Below, in pieces: positions 44,901 through 58,039 of a stretch of DNA of 64,000 nt. The stretch spans positions 1 to 64,000 of the forward strand of contig JAHGAU010000009.1 in NCBI GenBank assembly GCA_019925105.1, in the 5' to 3' direction. How positions within the stretch are numbered: position 1 is the first letter of the stretch; each line of letters begins with the position of its first letter. Position numbers and translations under genes: made by a program. This stretch comes from Niebla homalea (lineage: Eukaryota > Ascomycota > Lecanoromycetes > Lecanorales > Ramalinaceae). Below the pieces are notes generated by a model. The model had not been told where the DNA came from. It did not search any database and worked only from the letters and a program-made list of their open reading frames with translations.

Positions 44901-47900
44901 AATCAGGAACTATGTCGGCACTTCCAGCCGAGATGAAAGTTTCAGGGGGCACATACTCCAATAACCTATTATCCAGTGTTCTGACACGCATGAAAGGGAC
45001 TCGATTGCGGTTCCCGAAATGAACTTCATGGCCTTCGAAAAGACTTGCGAGTTGATATGAAAGATTCGGAAGCCTTGAGCGGTAGGTGCGAAAGATGCGT
45101 TCCCCAAAGAATCGTTGAAAGAAAGCCTGGTTTGAAAACATTTCTGGGAGCCGACCTACAGGCTCACCGTTGACGAGTAGAGAACCGTCCATAATGTCGA
45201 AATGTACTTCTTGAGCTAATGATCCTTGATCGCCTGCAGATTGTGCCGTGACCCAGTCATTTCGAGGTTCTGGCAGAAATGTCCACTTGGTGAAAGGAGA
45301 AGGCGACTCGCTGTCATTTTCACCCACCACTCTATTGACAGCGCGGCTGACTGATGTTGGGTTGCAACGGATGGAAGACCTCAGAGTACGTTCCAGGTCT
45401 CGGAGCAATCTGATATCTCTGATATAGAGTCTCCTAAGCGTGGGTTTGAGCTTGAACAGGTCGTCTGTGCTGCGCATTGGAAGATTATCTTTCAACGTGA
45501 AAGCACACTCCAGGAAGCATGTGAGCGCGTCTGGATGCATGGTCTCGTCAGGAGTTGCAAGCTCCCAGATAAAGGTTCGTCTGCAAAGCAAAGCCGCGTG
45601 GAAAGCATCTTGTGATCTTTTGGAAGTAGTCTCGACATCGTTTGTATTGTTTGCTTCGCGCCGCAATTGCTGAACCCAGTTTTGTGACACTTTTCGCGCA
45701 TCCATCACAAGGCTCTTGATCTTAGGCTGAAAGGTTTCTGCACCACATAGAAACCAAAGCCTTTCGATCATTACAATGAGGCACTCCAGAGTCTGGCTTT
45801 CACGCCAGTTCGTCGCAACTGCTTCAATTCGTGTGCTGATCTGCAAGATTAAGGTTTCGATGAATGAAGGATCCTCAAAAACCCAATGACTCGCTCTCAA
45901 GACGTTATCACTACGCGGTGGGCCTGCCTGAAGTGCAAGTGTCGCCACTAGAGCACATACTTCAACAGCGCCGAAATTGAGATTGGTCGAGCATAGTTCT
46001 CGCAAAAGCTGGATCCATTGCACATGATGCCCCAAACGTACTCCTTGAAAACTTGTAAATTCCCCGACGGAGAGCGTATTTGGACACCTGGTCTGACTTG
46101 CGAGCACGATATTAGGCGATACATGTTCTTCATCAAAGGTAGGGTGTACGTATTTTCGAAGCGACGAGTAAACAGAGTTCTTGGGGAAGGGAGAACGACA
46201 GATCTCGGCAATGGAAATTCTGGTCACCGCTTGCGATGTCCAAAAGGGTTGTTTCGAATCTAATAGGCTATATCGAGGGCCATGTGCATGGCAGATCTTG
46301 TCAAAAGCCACAGGTAATTTGATCTTTGCGTAATGTGTCATGTGGAAAGGCTTCTTTGATGAGGCCAGTCCAGTCGTGTAGGTGGACTCTTGGGTTCTCA
46401 CGAATTCGCTGATACCAGGAATTTGGCCAAGTCTGAGCATCGTCCCTTGCGAAGAAAGAGTATCAGGTCTTCCCAATTGAAGCATCAGCCACGTTGCATC
46501 ACGCCAAGCAGCGAAGCCGCTCGGTAGACATAGCTCGAATATCAAAGCTTTGGCTTGGATTTCATTTAGGGGCAAGAGAGCCTCATACGTATCGATTGAC
46601 ATTCTGTTCGCTGTGCGGTTCAAGTAACATTTGCGGCAACCCTTGTCATCATGGACACGCCGTAATGGATGAAGCTCATCCTCTGTGTAAAGACAGGGCG
46701 TGCGCAGAGCCTGCTGAATTATCTCGCTGTATTCTTGACTTGCAATTTCCCAAGCAGTACGCTTTTGCGCCAGTCTGGATGCATTGACTTCATTGATGTG
46801 GGCCATGAAGCCTTGCATGGTATCACAATCATCGAAGTACTGCACTTGAAATGAATGAACTGCCAGACTTCCAAAAATCGAAGATGATATTTTGCTGGCT
46901 CTGCTAGTGCGTTTTCTCAAGTAGAACTCGACTCTTTGCAGGCGCTCCATGTCATCAAACCGAGCAATCTGCAGGACATGCAATAGGTCGGGTGGAAAGC
47001 CATGGTCATATTCAGCCAAGAGTGGGTAAAGTTCCAGAGCACAAATGTCAAGGGCCTGCCATACCTCCATAAGCAATAGTAGCATCATCGAGCTTTGTTG
47101 CGGATCAAGGCGATATGCTGCACGGCCTACTTCCAGATAGCGTCGCATGTGGTTTAAGAGTTCGATGCATCTTTCCTCGGATGGCTCTCTTTGAGAACGG
47201 CCAATCTTTGACCGAATATCATCCTCCTCATTTGCGAGGTCCAGGAAATCAGGGAGCGATTTCGCATCCTCGAATTTCCTGGTTGTCCAGGTAGAATGTT
47301 GCAAGTTTCTTCGATACCTCTGCTCGAGATGCGCTTGTTGGAAGGGTTTGTTGAATGAGACCTCGTCAATTATACCAAAAAGTGCGGCACGGCTGTGGAC
47401 AAGGGAAAGCTTAGTACTTTCCGGATCAGCGCGCCTCATTAGAGGTCTGATCTCTTTCGTGACTCTTCGTTGGATCGAAGTCCATAGTCGATCTAGGATT
47501 TCACTGAGGGTCTGCAGCGTCTTGTGATATTCTCTCTCACAGCCACCAAGGATGTCCAAGCATCCTCGATTCAAAGCGTCAACGTTCTTCCATAGTCGTA
47601 GCTTTGCTGCGCGACGGCCCAAGCGAGTCCGCGCGAACGATAGGATCTCGATGGAATTGGACCCGTTCATGAGACGTTGGCAAAGATGGACAAACGCCAT
47701 ACACATCAAGGCTTTGTAATAGAATTGTCCAACTACCCCTCCGAATATTGAGGAGAGAGTGCGCTGAAGCCCAACACGAAGGACGAGCCACAAGGGACTC
47801 CGCCGCCAGGGAATCTCAGCGCCTTCGCCCCAACAAATTTCATCGTATATTCGCTTTGATGTAGAGAGAAATTTCACTGTCGAGCCTTTGGCATAGAGAA

Positions 47901-48513
47901 TCGCCATAAGAAATTGTCCAATCAAAGCAGGCTCGGTGGTATCGCGGCTCTCGTAGGCAAACGACCCAGCTTTGAGGGTAGTCGCCGCGAATTCCTTAAT
48001 TGACTCAACGCTGGTCTTCTCCAGAAAATCTGTCAGCCTTGCGAGAAAGGCTGCTTCCAGGAAGACGGGCTCCGGCACTTTCACTGCGCGACTAGGAAAG
48101 TCCCATTGTAATGCATTTTGAGCGGCGAGGACTTGAGCGGCTGGTGGAGACGTCTCGAAAGATTCTACAAGAAAGCTGTTCTCTTCGCGCCTGACCAGTA
48201 ACGCCGAATTTTGTAGCTTTAGGTACAGAATCAATGTATGGCCAGGTGAAAGAGACTGTATGGCTTCTTGCGTAGATTTGCTCGAGAGGGTTCGATTTCT
48301 TGTGTGTAGGTCTTCGAAGCTATCCAAAATCTGACAAGTTTTTGTCCAGCTATCCTGGTGCTCACCCAGGTCGAGATCCTGGCATGTAAGAATAGACTTT
48401 CGAAGCAAGTCTATAAGTGCTTGCTCCCCCGCTGTAGAATTGGCGTCGCTACAGCCGGGCACGCGCCTTGGAAGAAGGACATGGTTGTAGAGGTATTCAA
48501 GGTCTCGATCCAT
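38976..48513 (-). CDS. giant DUF3638/DUF3645 P-loop protein, 3,158 aa
   Basis: Exons 40341-48513 and 38976-40279 join across a 61-bp intron that splits an Ala codon (TVQ-A-AMRLRQLG), giving 3,158 residues, normal for this fungal family. The start MDRDLEYLYNHVLLPRRVP matches the DUF6606-type N-terminus. The DUF3638 core holds a P-loop (MNMGQGKSSVVIP, Lys near residue 2,096), RVIVPRPLLQQ and a DESD box near 2,220. DUF3645 follows with VYLDEAHTRGVDLKMP near 2,690 and the KDHTVQAAMRLRQLG motif. The pattern is that of a helicase-like or AAA-like NTPase of unknown job; relatives have been discussed as ubiquitin-system or nuclear proteins, not settled. One nearly uninterrupted 8.2-kb exon with no stop shows it is intact, although it ends 900 bp from RIP-ravaged DNA. 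Confidence 0.9.
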
Positions 48514-49430
48514 GTTGTCAAGTGACTTGCTTTCCCTTCGAGGCTGAAACGAATTCTGAAGTCTGGCTCGCGGTGCGTGTCCTCAGCTCATTGTATCTTG
48601 GTCGTTCAGGGTGAAGAATGATAGGCGCTCTCGATGAAGAGCACATATGCTAGCAAAGGGTGATGGCGCGTATGTAGCACGAATTATAGGGCCATGATAA
48701 CGGGACTTCCTGAGGAAGACTAATCTTGTCTGTGACAGTAGCGATTGTGTTGTGCGATGTGTTGGCGGGGCAGAATACCCCGCTTGTCATCTTCGCCGTG
48801 TAATGGTGGAGCCTTCACTTCTGATCAAGCAAACATACCGAGCCTGATGACGACAGATTCTGTCCGCTGCCGAAGTACAGCGTGCAGCTGATAGCTGACT
48901 GGAGATCCTGATTGAGCAACTGATTCACGAATCATGATCATTGGCTGGTGGGGAGCGGTCAAAGCCAATGATTTGCGCATCTCGCCGCGTTTGCATCGGG
49001 CATCTCTCAGTAAATCACCCGACCTCGGACGGTGCATCCCCAGCCATTACTTGCTACCGGCCTTGCTGGCGAGAAATATCCTGTCGAGAATCGTTTCTGT
49101 ATTGATCTAGAGTGCATCCATGGCGACCTCCTCTTTCCAATAGGAAGGGTGTCCCGCTGCATACATACGCCATGATCATGAGACAGGGCGAAGTTTCTGT
49201 GAGAGCGCTACAGGTAATTCTATACTAGACGAAAGAGGTGGGACCAGGACTTTGTCACTGAAGAAACACGAAATTGCAAATTTTGATTGTAGGAGAACTC
49301 GCTCACTCTGATGCAATATGCGTAAATGGGTGCAGTATGCAGGGGGAAGGGTGAGTAAGCCGAATTACTTGTATTGAGTCTACCACTATGCTTGTCTAAT
49401 TACACTGTAACAACGACCGTATTTATGTCC
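48514..49430. other. promoter side of the giant gene, up to the AT border
   Basis: Normal composition until about 49,430, then abruptly AT-rich. No gene recognised; the frame at 48825-49037 looks like chance. Confidence 0.55.
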
Positions 49431-49439
49431 ATTTTAAGG

Positions 49440-51122
49440 ACTGTTTAATGACCGTATACTTACCGCACCTTATATACCGGTATACTTATAATATTGTTAA
49501 TAAAAGGCCGTTTAATAAACTTTTATGTAATAAGGTCTTTAATATAAAAGTTATTAAAATAACCACGGAATACCCTTATATATTACTTCCTTTTTAAAGT
49601 TATAATAAATTTATAAAAATAATATTATTATTAGTTTACTAAATATAATCTAAGCTTTAATTAATTTATCTTAAAGGGTTATTTTAATAAAAACTTTATT
49701 ATAATATTTATAAGTTAATCCTTAATATTAATATACTTTATTAAAATAAAGCCTTTTTATATTTCTTTCCGAATAAAGTAATATTAAACGTTAATATACT
49801 TAATCTATAAGTAATTCTCCGGGTTCTTAATAAAAGAGATATTACCGTTATTATTATTAAATAAAACGATAAATTTATAATTTTCAGAGAATCCGGTTTT
49901 ATTAATTTACTTTATAAATTAAATATTTATTTTATACCCTTCAGAAAGAATTATATATTCGGCTTTTACAATAAAAATAATAACGGTACGTTATTTCCGA
50001 ATATATTATACGTATATTATACCGGTATTTAATATTATAAAATTATATAATAATTTCTTATTATTTTTATTATTAATAAACGTAATATTTATAAAGTATT
50101 TAAATAATTTACCATTATATTAAAAGTATAAGCTTAAATTTAATATATTCTTTAAATATTTAAATATTTATATTAAATAATTTTAATATTAAATAACAAG
50201 GTTATTATAAATTTAATTTAATTTTAAAATTAAAAAAATTAAATTTATATAAATAATAATTTAAAAAAATATAAACTTATTAAGAAGTTATTAATAAATA
50301 TATTAATATATTTATTATTCATTAAATCGGATTATTTATATACTTTTATATTTATTTATTGGGGTATTAATATTATTATAATTTATTATATAATATTTTT
50401 TAAGGACGTTTATAACGTAACTTATTTAATTTATAATTATAATATCGTTATCTTAAGAGATTTATATTTTAAAGATTACCTTTAATAAACTTTTTTTAAT
50501 AAGCTTAAATATTAAAATTAAATAATCCTTTATTTATTTATAAAAATTTAAATTTTTAATAATAATAATAATATTATTAATATAAAGGGTTATTAAATAC
50601 GTTTCTTATTTAAACTTTTTAATAAAAACGTATAAATTAATTTAAATAAAAACTAAATTAAATTTATAAAATTATAATTAAAATTTCTTAACTTAAATCC
50701 TTCCTAATTATTTAAGCTTATAAAAACCTTTAAGTAAACAGAAATATTTACCGGTATTTTATTAAGTTATCGGAATATCCTTAAAAATACTTATATAGAT
50801 CTTTTTATTTAAATAATTACTTAAATATAAAATAATAACGTTTAAGAATTATAATTAAAGTTTATAAATAATTGTAAGTATTAAAAGTAAACGGAACGAT
50901 TTATATTTTAAAGTAAGTAAAAAGGTTTCTTTATAATTAATATTTTACTTTTAAGTAAAACCTTTTATAATAAGCCTTATTTTATATTTATTAATAAAAC
51001 TTAAAATAAGGAATTTTTTCTTAAATACCTATTTAAAGTTAATAAGTTTATAGTCCTTTAGTTTATTTATAAACTTTTAAATATTATTTAATAATAAGCT
51101 TATAATCTTTTTATTAATAACC
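49440..51122 (-). mobile_element. RIP-mutated Ty1/copia pol (3' part: RT and RNase H)
   Basis: Read on the minus strand from 51,122 downward the text follows copia reverse transcriptase: a SLLxNNxWKFVNKPKD-like block, WVFK (W now TAG), RLVIKGFTQ, YKETF, FRLLL, LLKGFYKLK, then LITLYINNIIII, where the YVDD box reads YINN at 50,573-50,584. RNase H follows (AEYIILSEG near 50,030, NNNGNISFIKNPE, KYINVxYYFIRKE), ending near 49,640. The last 200 bp towards 49,440 should contain the 3' LTR, whose edge I could not fix. Stops occur at former CAA/TGG codons. Its 5' side is cut at 51,122 by a gypsy element and resumes at 58,040. Confidence 0.85.
51118..51122. repeat. target-site duplication TAACC, left copy
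   Basis: TAACC here and at 58040-58044 immediately flank the LTRs of the complete gypsy element. Five base pairs is the expected duplication for Ty3/gypsy integrases. Removing the element and one copy restores a continuous copia reading frame. Confidence 0.8.
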
Positions 51123-51268
51123 TGTTGGTATATGGACCAAAAAGTGTGATAATGTATGAATAATAATTCTACCTAAAGGATGGGAGCATTATAAGGATGC
51201 CTGTCCTTTACGTATAAAGGGTATCTTATATTTATTAATACTCCTATATATATATATTATATTTAATA
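51123..51268 (-). repeat. 3' LTR of gypsy copy A
   Basis: 146 bp starting TGTTGG on the plus strand and ending TTTAATA (ancestral CCAACA after C-to-T changes). It aligns end to end with the LTRs at 57894-58039 and 58362-58507; the central words GCATTATAAGGATGCCTGTCC and ACGTATAAAGGGTATC are shared. Confidence 0.85.
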
Positions 51269-51389
51269 AATATTATTTAAAAAAAAAAGGTTATTACTTA
51301 TAATAACGTTTACCTTAATATATTAATATAAATATCAATACTTAATAATATATTATACTCTTTATATCCCATACTTTTATATTAAAATT

Positions 51390-51662
51390 TTACCCAATTT
51401 TACGGGGGCGGCCGCGATTACGCTTAAAACGGAGCGTATAAAAAGTATTAATAGACGATAAGGGTATTACTTCGGTAAGTACCGGTAATCGCGATAAAGC
51501 AAGTTTATTACGGCGGGTAATAACGATATTATTGAATTCAGGATATGTAGTATGGAATTTACGTAGTAAATTTAAGTATAACTTTAATAACAGAAGCTTA
51601 TTATTATGTTCTATACCTTAAGTAACCCATTTAATTAAATATCTACCGTCCCTTTCCCTACG
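51390..51662 (-). pseudogene. gypsy pol C-terminus: chromodomain-like stretch plus AT-hook
   Basis: About 90 codons with a single internal stop, much better preserved than the rest of the element. It reads RYLIKWVT*GIEHNNK then FHTTYPEF, matching the YLVKWxGYGxEHxxW...FHxxYP pattern of retrotransposon chromodomains. It ends in an Arg/Lys-rich NRGRPRKIG, an AT-hook core, then TAA at 51390-51392. The segment is rich in CGN codons and poor in CpA, which may explain why RIP spared it. Chromodomain and AT-hook would target integration to heterochromatin or AT-rich DNA. Confidence 0.7.
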
Positions 51663-54600
51663 AATAATTCTTTTAATAATATATTTTTTTTTTTATTCTC
51701 GGAATTAACTTCGAGAGTAAGTAATACGTTACGGTTGGGTTATTTATTAAAAGGGTTTTTTATTAAGTTATTAATTAACTTTAATATATTAATTAAAATA
51801 ACCTGTATTATCTTTATATTAACGGGCAATTTAAGCTTATATATAAAATAATTAATTTTCTTAATAATAATAAAAAGTCCGGTATATTATTAATATAACT
51901 TATAATTTTCAATATTAAAAATATTATATTTATAATATAACTTTAAATAAATTAAATTATTAATATTAAATTAAATTAACTTATAACTTTAATTATACCG
52001 GAATTTAACTATTATTTACGTAAATTCCAATAAGTTTTATGCTTCTTTATAATTCTATAATTAAAATACGTTATACTTAGGAATTAAAGAGGTTATTAAA
52101 AGGTTTAAAGGGTCGCGGATATTTATATTATAATAAATTTTATTCAGAATAAATTTAATTAACGTTAACTTTAAATTATTTAAGATACCTTAAATATATA
52201 AAATAATATCTATCCAGCTATAATTTAAATATATAATTACGAAATAACGCAATATAATCTTAACCGTTTAATTAATCCTTTTTAATTAATTATTAGTTTA
52301 AAAATAATATATATTAAATATAAAAATACGAATATTTATTTCTTTAAATATGGATTTCTAAAATACGGAAATAAATTTATGATTTCTATTTAATATAATA
52401 TTAAAAAGAATTCTTTATCCTTATTTTATTAATTCGGGTAATAATAATTTTACTTAATTATTAATTTTAAATTTAATATTATCGGGGAATAAAAGTATCC
52501 GCTTAAAGAACTTATCGGTAACGATAAAGAATATATTATAATTATATTAATTTAATAAAGTAATAATAAAATTTATATAAATTATATAGAAAATAATTAA
52601 CGGGCTTAAAATTAATTAAAACGATCTATAAGGTATATATTTCTTAATTTAATTTAAGTTATATTTAAGGTAATATATAATATATTTCCGTAACTATTTA
52701 TTTAACTTAAATAGATATATTAAGTTCATTAATTTATTATAAGATCGGTTAAAGTTACTATATAGTAAATTATTATATACTTATTAAAAGATTACCCCCT
52801 TAAGTTTATTAAATATATATAATCGTAATAAATAATTAACGGATTCTAAGTTATAAATAAAGTTATCCTTTAATATAAAGCGTAATTTAATTTTTATATT
52901 TTATAAATTTAATTCTTCCTTAATTATTAAGATTTTCTATAATTTTATTTATATTTTATTTTTTATATGTTTTTCTTTAATTTACTTTTTAAATTCATTT
53001 AAGATATAAATATAATAAAGAGTAATTAATTTATTATTATTTACGTTATTAAGAATTCCGATTTTTATAAATAAAGTTTACGTATTATTAATTAATTGTA
53101 AAAATACGTTAAGAATAATATTTATTAAACTTAATTTATAACGTAACGAAATATTAAATATTAATAAATATTATAATATATAAATTAAACGGAAATTAAG
53201 CTTATTAATTATAAAGGTTTTTAAATTTATTTATTTAGAGATATTAATAATTACGTTATAATCCGTAAAAATTATATAGTTAAGTTTATAATAGTTTATT
53301 TTAATTAAATATTTAATTTTATATATAATTTAAATTATACCCGTAATTTTTAATTCCGTAAATTAATAATTTTTCTTGGCTATATTTAAACTTCTATTAA
53401 GGAATATTATTAATTATATTTTATTATACGTAATTTTTTATAAATCGTTAATCTCCGTAATACTATAAAATAATAAGTTATCCTTAATATAATATATTAT
53501 AATTATAATATTTAATTCCTTTAATATATCGATATCGGTAAATAAGGGTTAATTAAAATTATAATATATAAGAAATAACGGTTCTGAAAATACGTTTTTT
53601 AAATCCTTAAAAATACGGTTTTCTTCTTAAATAAATATAAACTTAATTTAAAATATCCTTTATTTATAATATAGATCCGTATACTTTAAATCTGTTTTTC
53701 TTAAATTTATAATAAAAGAAATTTTATATACTTAAAATAAAATAACGTATTAAGTATAATTCTTTATTCCGATACGTAATTAATTTATAAAATTAAGGAA
53801 GACTTTAAGGTTTCTTAATAAATCAGGAAATTTAAGGTTTTATATAACCTTAATTTTATTATTAAGTATAAATATTTTTAAAGAATTAACTTATTAATTA
53901 AAAAGCTTAATCATAAAATAACCAATAAATAATTTTATTAATAAAAGGTTTACGCGTTTACCTTTAAGAATTTAAAAGACTTAACGTAAATAAATAATAT
54001 ACTTTTTAATAAATAATTAAAAATAATTATATTATTTATAAATATTTACGTAAAATCTCGTATTAAACGTAATATATTATTTATTTACCTTTATATATAT
54101 AGAAAATTACCTTTAAAATTTATTAATATAATTAAAGATTCCTTTTAACCTTTATAAGAAATAATATAAAGTTTATATTAATTAAATTTACGTATAAGAA
54201 ATTAATAAAAATAACCGTGAATATCGATCATAATAATATATTTATAATTTATAATTAAAGAAATTATTTCTTATTATAATAATAATAAGTATAAATCGGA
54301 AATTATAATTTTATTAAATAATTAAATATTAATTATAATACGGCTTTTATATTTATTTAAGGTATTACGTTAAATAATAAAAGTAAAATATAAAAATTCC
54401 GTAAATTATATAAATTAATATAGTTTACCTTTATTATATATTTTATTTAAAGTTTAATTTATAATTTTTTAATTTTTATACTTAATATTATATATTTTTT
54501 TAAATTTAATAATTATATTAAATTAAAGGTTAATAAATATATATTAATTTTTTAGAATATTAATTATAATATTATTATCTTTAAAGATATTACTAAATTC

Positions 54601-57600
54601 TTTAATAATATTATTTAATTAAACTTATATATTTTTATTACGTATATAAATTTTAATATTATTAAGTAAAACCTATTTTTTACGGTTATTAATTTATAAT
54701 AACCGGTTTAAATAAGTCTTTAAATAATTAAAAGTTATAAAAATTATTCCGGAAAGTATAAGGATTAATATTATTATTACGGTAATTTTATAAATTTATA
54801 ATTTGGATTTTTAAGTTCTTTATCCGTAAATAATAAATAATATTAATAAATCTAAAATTATTATATAATAAGATTACGGGGGTAAATCGTATAAAATTCT
54901 AAGTTTTATTTTACGTAATAAGTTAGCTTTTTAATTAATATTATTTTTAATTTAAATAATTAATATTTTTAAGTTAATAATATATATAAATACGTTACTT
55001 TAAAATCCAAAATTATAAAATAATATTAATTACGGTTTAAAGATAAAATCCCGGGATTTTAATAATTCTTTTAAAGTCCCTTTTTTTTAATATATAATTA
55101 ATATTTATACCGTATTATAAGTTAAGATTTAAATTTATTATTTCATATAAACTATACGTTATAATTACGTTATTTCCTTTATAAAAATAATTACTTTAAT
55201 ACCTATATTTTTATAAATATTAATAATATATTTTTAATTATTAAAATCGATTATTATTTTATTAAAAGTTATAATATTAATAACGATTAAAATATTAATA
55301 AGTAGATTATATATTAAATAAATTTTAATTGTGATTTTTCTTAAGGTAAATATTATATTTTTCTTTTTTAAAAAGAATAAGTTAAATATTATAAATTTAT
55401 TAATAATTAATTTAAAATTATTAACGTTTATAACCGGAATTAACTTAAGTAATTTCTGGATTTTAAAATTTAAATCTGGAATTTAAGAAAATATAATATT
55501 ACGATTAATAATTATAATAAAATACCCGTTATTTATATAGAAGTTTATTACGGGTAAATTAAGGATAAATTAGACTTTATTTATAGTATATTAATATACC
55601 TTAAAAATAAGGTTTATAAAATATATATTCTTTATTATAATAAAATTAATAATTATAAATAATATATTATTAATTTATTAAGCTTATATATATTAATTAT
55701 TAACGGATTAAATCCGTTAATTTAATAAAAAGGCCTTAAGAATACTTAAGTTTATTCCCTTTAATTTTTAATAATTATATTTAAGATAAATAAAAAGTTT
55801 ATTTTATAATAAGTACTTTAATACGTATTTAATATATTAATAACGTATAAAGAATTAATACATAAAATATATTTTTTCTATAATAAAGTTATTATTATCT
55901 TAAGATCCTTTTAATTCTTTTTTATCGGGTAACGTATTCTCCTTTTTTTTTATCCTTAAATATAAAGGCTTAATTAACCCTTTATTTTATACGGCGTATT
56001 TAATATTTAAAATCGGACTTTCTTTTTAAGGATTTTAATTTTCTTTAATTTAACGTTAATATTTTTTTTTATAACGTTAAGGGTAATTACCGTTATCCTT
56101 TTTTTTAAGGGCGTATATCGTAAGCTTTATTTTATTTATACGCTTAAAAGGATAATATTAATAATTAAAAAAAAAGACCGGTTTCCGAATTTTCTATAAA
56201 ATTCCGATTATTTTAAAATAATATACTTATTTTATAATTTTACGGATATATCTATAAAGGTCAATAATACTTAATAATATAAATTTATTAATTATATTTA
56301 AATTTATTTATAAGCTTAAAATAATTATTAATAATAATAATTATATTTAATAATTATAAATCTTATTAAAATTCTAAGTTTAATTTATTATAAATAAACG
56401 TAAATTAATTTTAAACATTATTAAAATTCAATATATATATAGCCTATAAAATAATTTATATATATTTATGGGGTTTCCGGTTTTAAAAAATATTATTTAT
56501 AATATACTTTTTAATAATTAAAATATTTAAGTTAATTTATTAAAATAATTTAAATTTAACGATAATTTAAGAAGTTTATTTAATTAAATTATTATTATAT
56601 TTAATAAGTCATTTTTTAGTATTTAATAACTTTATAATATATTACTTTAAAACGGTATTTCTTAAATATAATTATAGGTTATTCCGTAATAATTATATAT
56701 TTATTATTTAAATAATATCCTTTAATCGATTAATAAAAATATATATATCCCGGAAAAAAATATATTTCCCGGAATACTTAATTATAAAAGCTATATCGGA
56801 GGACTTATTTTTATAGAAAAAGTTAAAAAATCCGACGTTATTAAGATTAAAATTTAATAATTAATTTAACTATTAGTTTTTATTAATTATATTATATTAT
56901 TAAAAAGAAAGAATAAATTATTATTAAAATTATTTTATTATTAACCTTATATAATAACGGGAATTAATTCTTAAATTATATTTTATAATTATATTATTTA
57001 CTTTTTAATAAAACTTATTATTTTTAATTAATTAAGTAGATTAATAAGTTAAGTAAAAATTATTTCTTTAATAAAAATATTTTTTATTTAATATAATAAA
57101 TTTAAATTTAATAAATTTAAGTTTAATATATTAAATTTATTAAGTTCGGATTTTAATTTAATACTTAAAGCCGGAAAGGAATATTATAGTATTAACGTTA
57201 ATATAAAGGTAAATCTAATAGTTACTATAATAATAGAAAACTATTTAATAAAAGTAATAATTTTACGGTATTAAGTTTTTAAGGACTCTAACCATATTAA
57301 TGTAATTTAAATTTACTTAATTTTATTAAGGTTAATAACGATTTATATAATAGTTATAACGATAATAAGGCGCGTTTTCGAAATATAGTAAATTATATTA
57401 AAGTATTAAAAAATTTAAAATCCAGTTTTTAAGAATTAAATTAAAAAAAATAATAAATTTTATAACTTCAGAAGATTTTAATTAAAGTAATTTACTTATA
57501 ATAAGTATAATTCTTAAGTTACTTAATTATTAATTATTTTCAATTATTTAAGCGATTCCTTTTAAAGTTAAATATAAAATAATTATAACTATTAAGTTAC

Positions 57601-57893
57601 TAAATTTTAATAAAGCGTTTAATTAATAGGTTAAAGTAATAATACTAAAATCCGGTAATACTTAAAAAACCTATAATATATATATTTTCTCTATAATACC
57701 GTTTTTGGTTTTTCTTTAAAAATATTTAAAAATAAATTAAAGGCGGTATTCTAAAGGATATAAGGTTAATATTTTTAATATTACTATAAAAAAAATATCC
57801 GTTATAGTTAATAAATTAATACTTTAATTTATTTTAACGGATCTTATGATATATATTAATATAGTATTAATATAAGTAGCTATTATTACTATT

Positions 57894-58039
57894 TATTAAT
57901 ATATAGATTAAAAAGTATAATAATATATAAATAATAATTCTACCTAAAGAATAAAAGCATTATAAGGATGCCTGTCCTCTACGTATAAAGGGTATCCTAC
58001 ACCTATCAATGCTCCCATGCATGCATGCTGTACCTAATA
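57894..58039 (-). repeat. 5' LTR of gypsy copy A
   Basis: 146 bp matching 51123-51268 in direct orientation and 58362-58507 in inverted orientation. The plus-strand end CTAATA abuts the TAACC duplication at 58040-58044. Confidence 0.85.

Larger units (their letters stand above)
51123..58039 (-). mobile_element. complete RIP-mutated Ty3/gypsy chromovirus-type retrotransposon (copy A)
   Basis: A 6,917-bp element with 146-bp LTRs at both ends, reading on the minus strand (5' LTR at 57894-58039). Its interior is the inverted counterpart of copy B, with a symmetry centre near 58,200. The gypsy RNase H block (YWPTELEVAG-like, now NY*FTELKITG-like) falls near 53,230-53,570. The C-terminal end carries a chromodomain-like stretch and AT-hook (51390-51662, listed separately). 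Gag, protease and integrase must lie between but are too degraded for me to delimit. Coding capacity is lost throughout. Confidence 0.88.

Noticed and set aside
51123..51268. TGTTGG start first read as the 5' LTR of a plus-strand element
   Set aside because: The RNase H and chromodomain frames inside read on the minus strand, so this is the 3' LTR of a minus-strand element.
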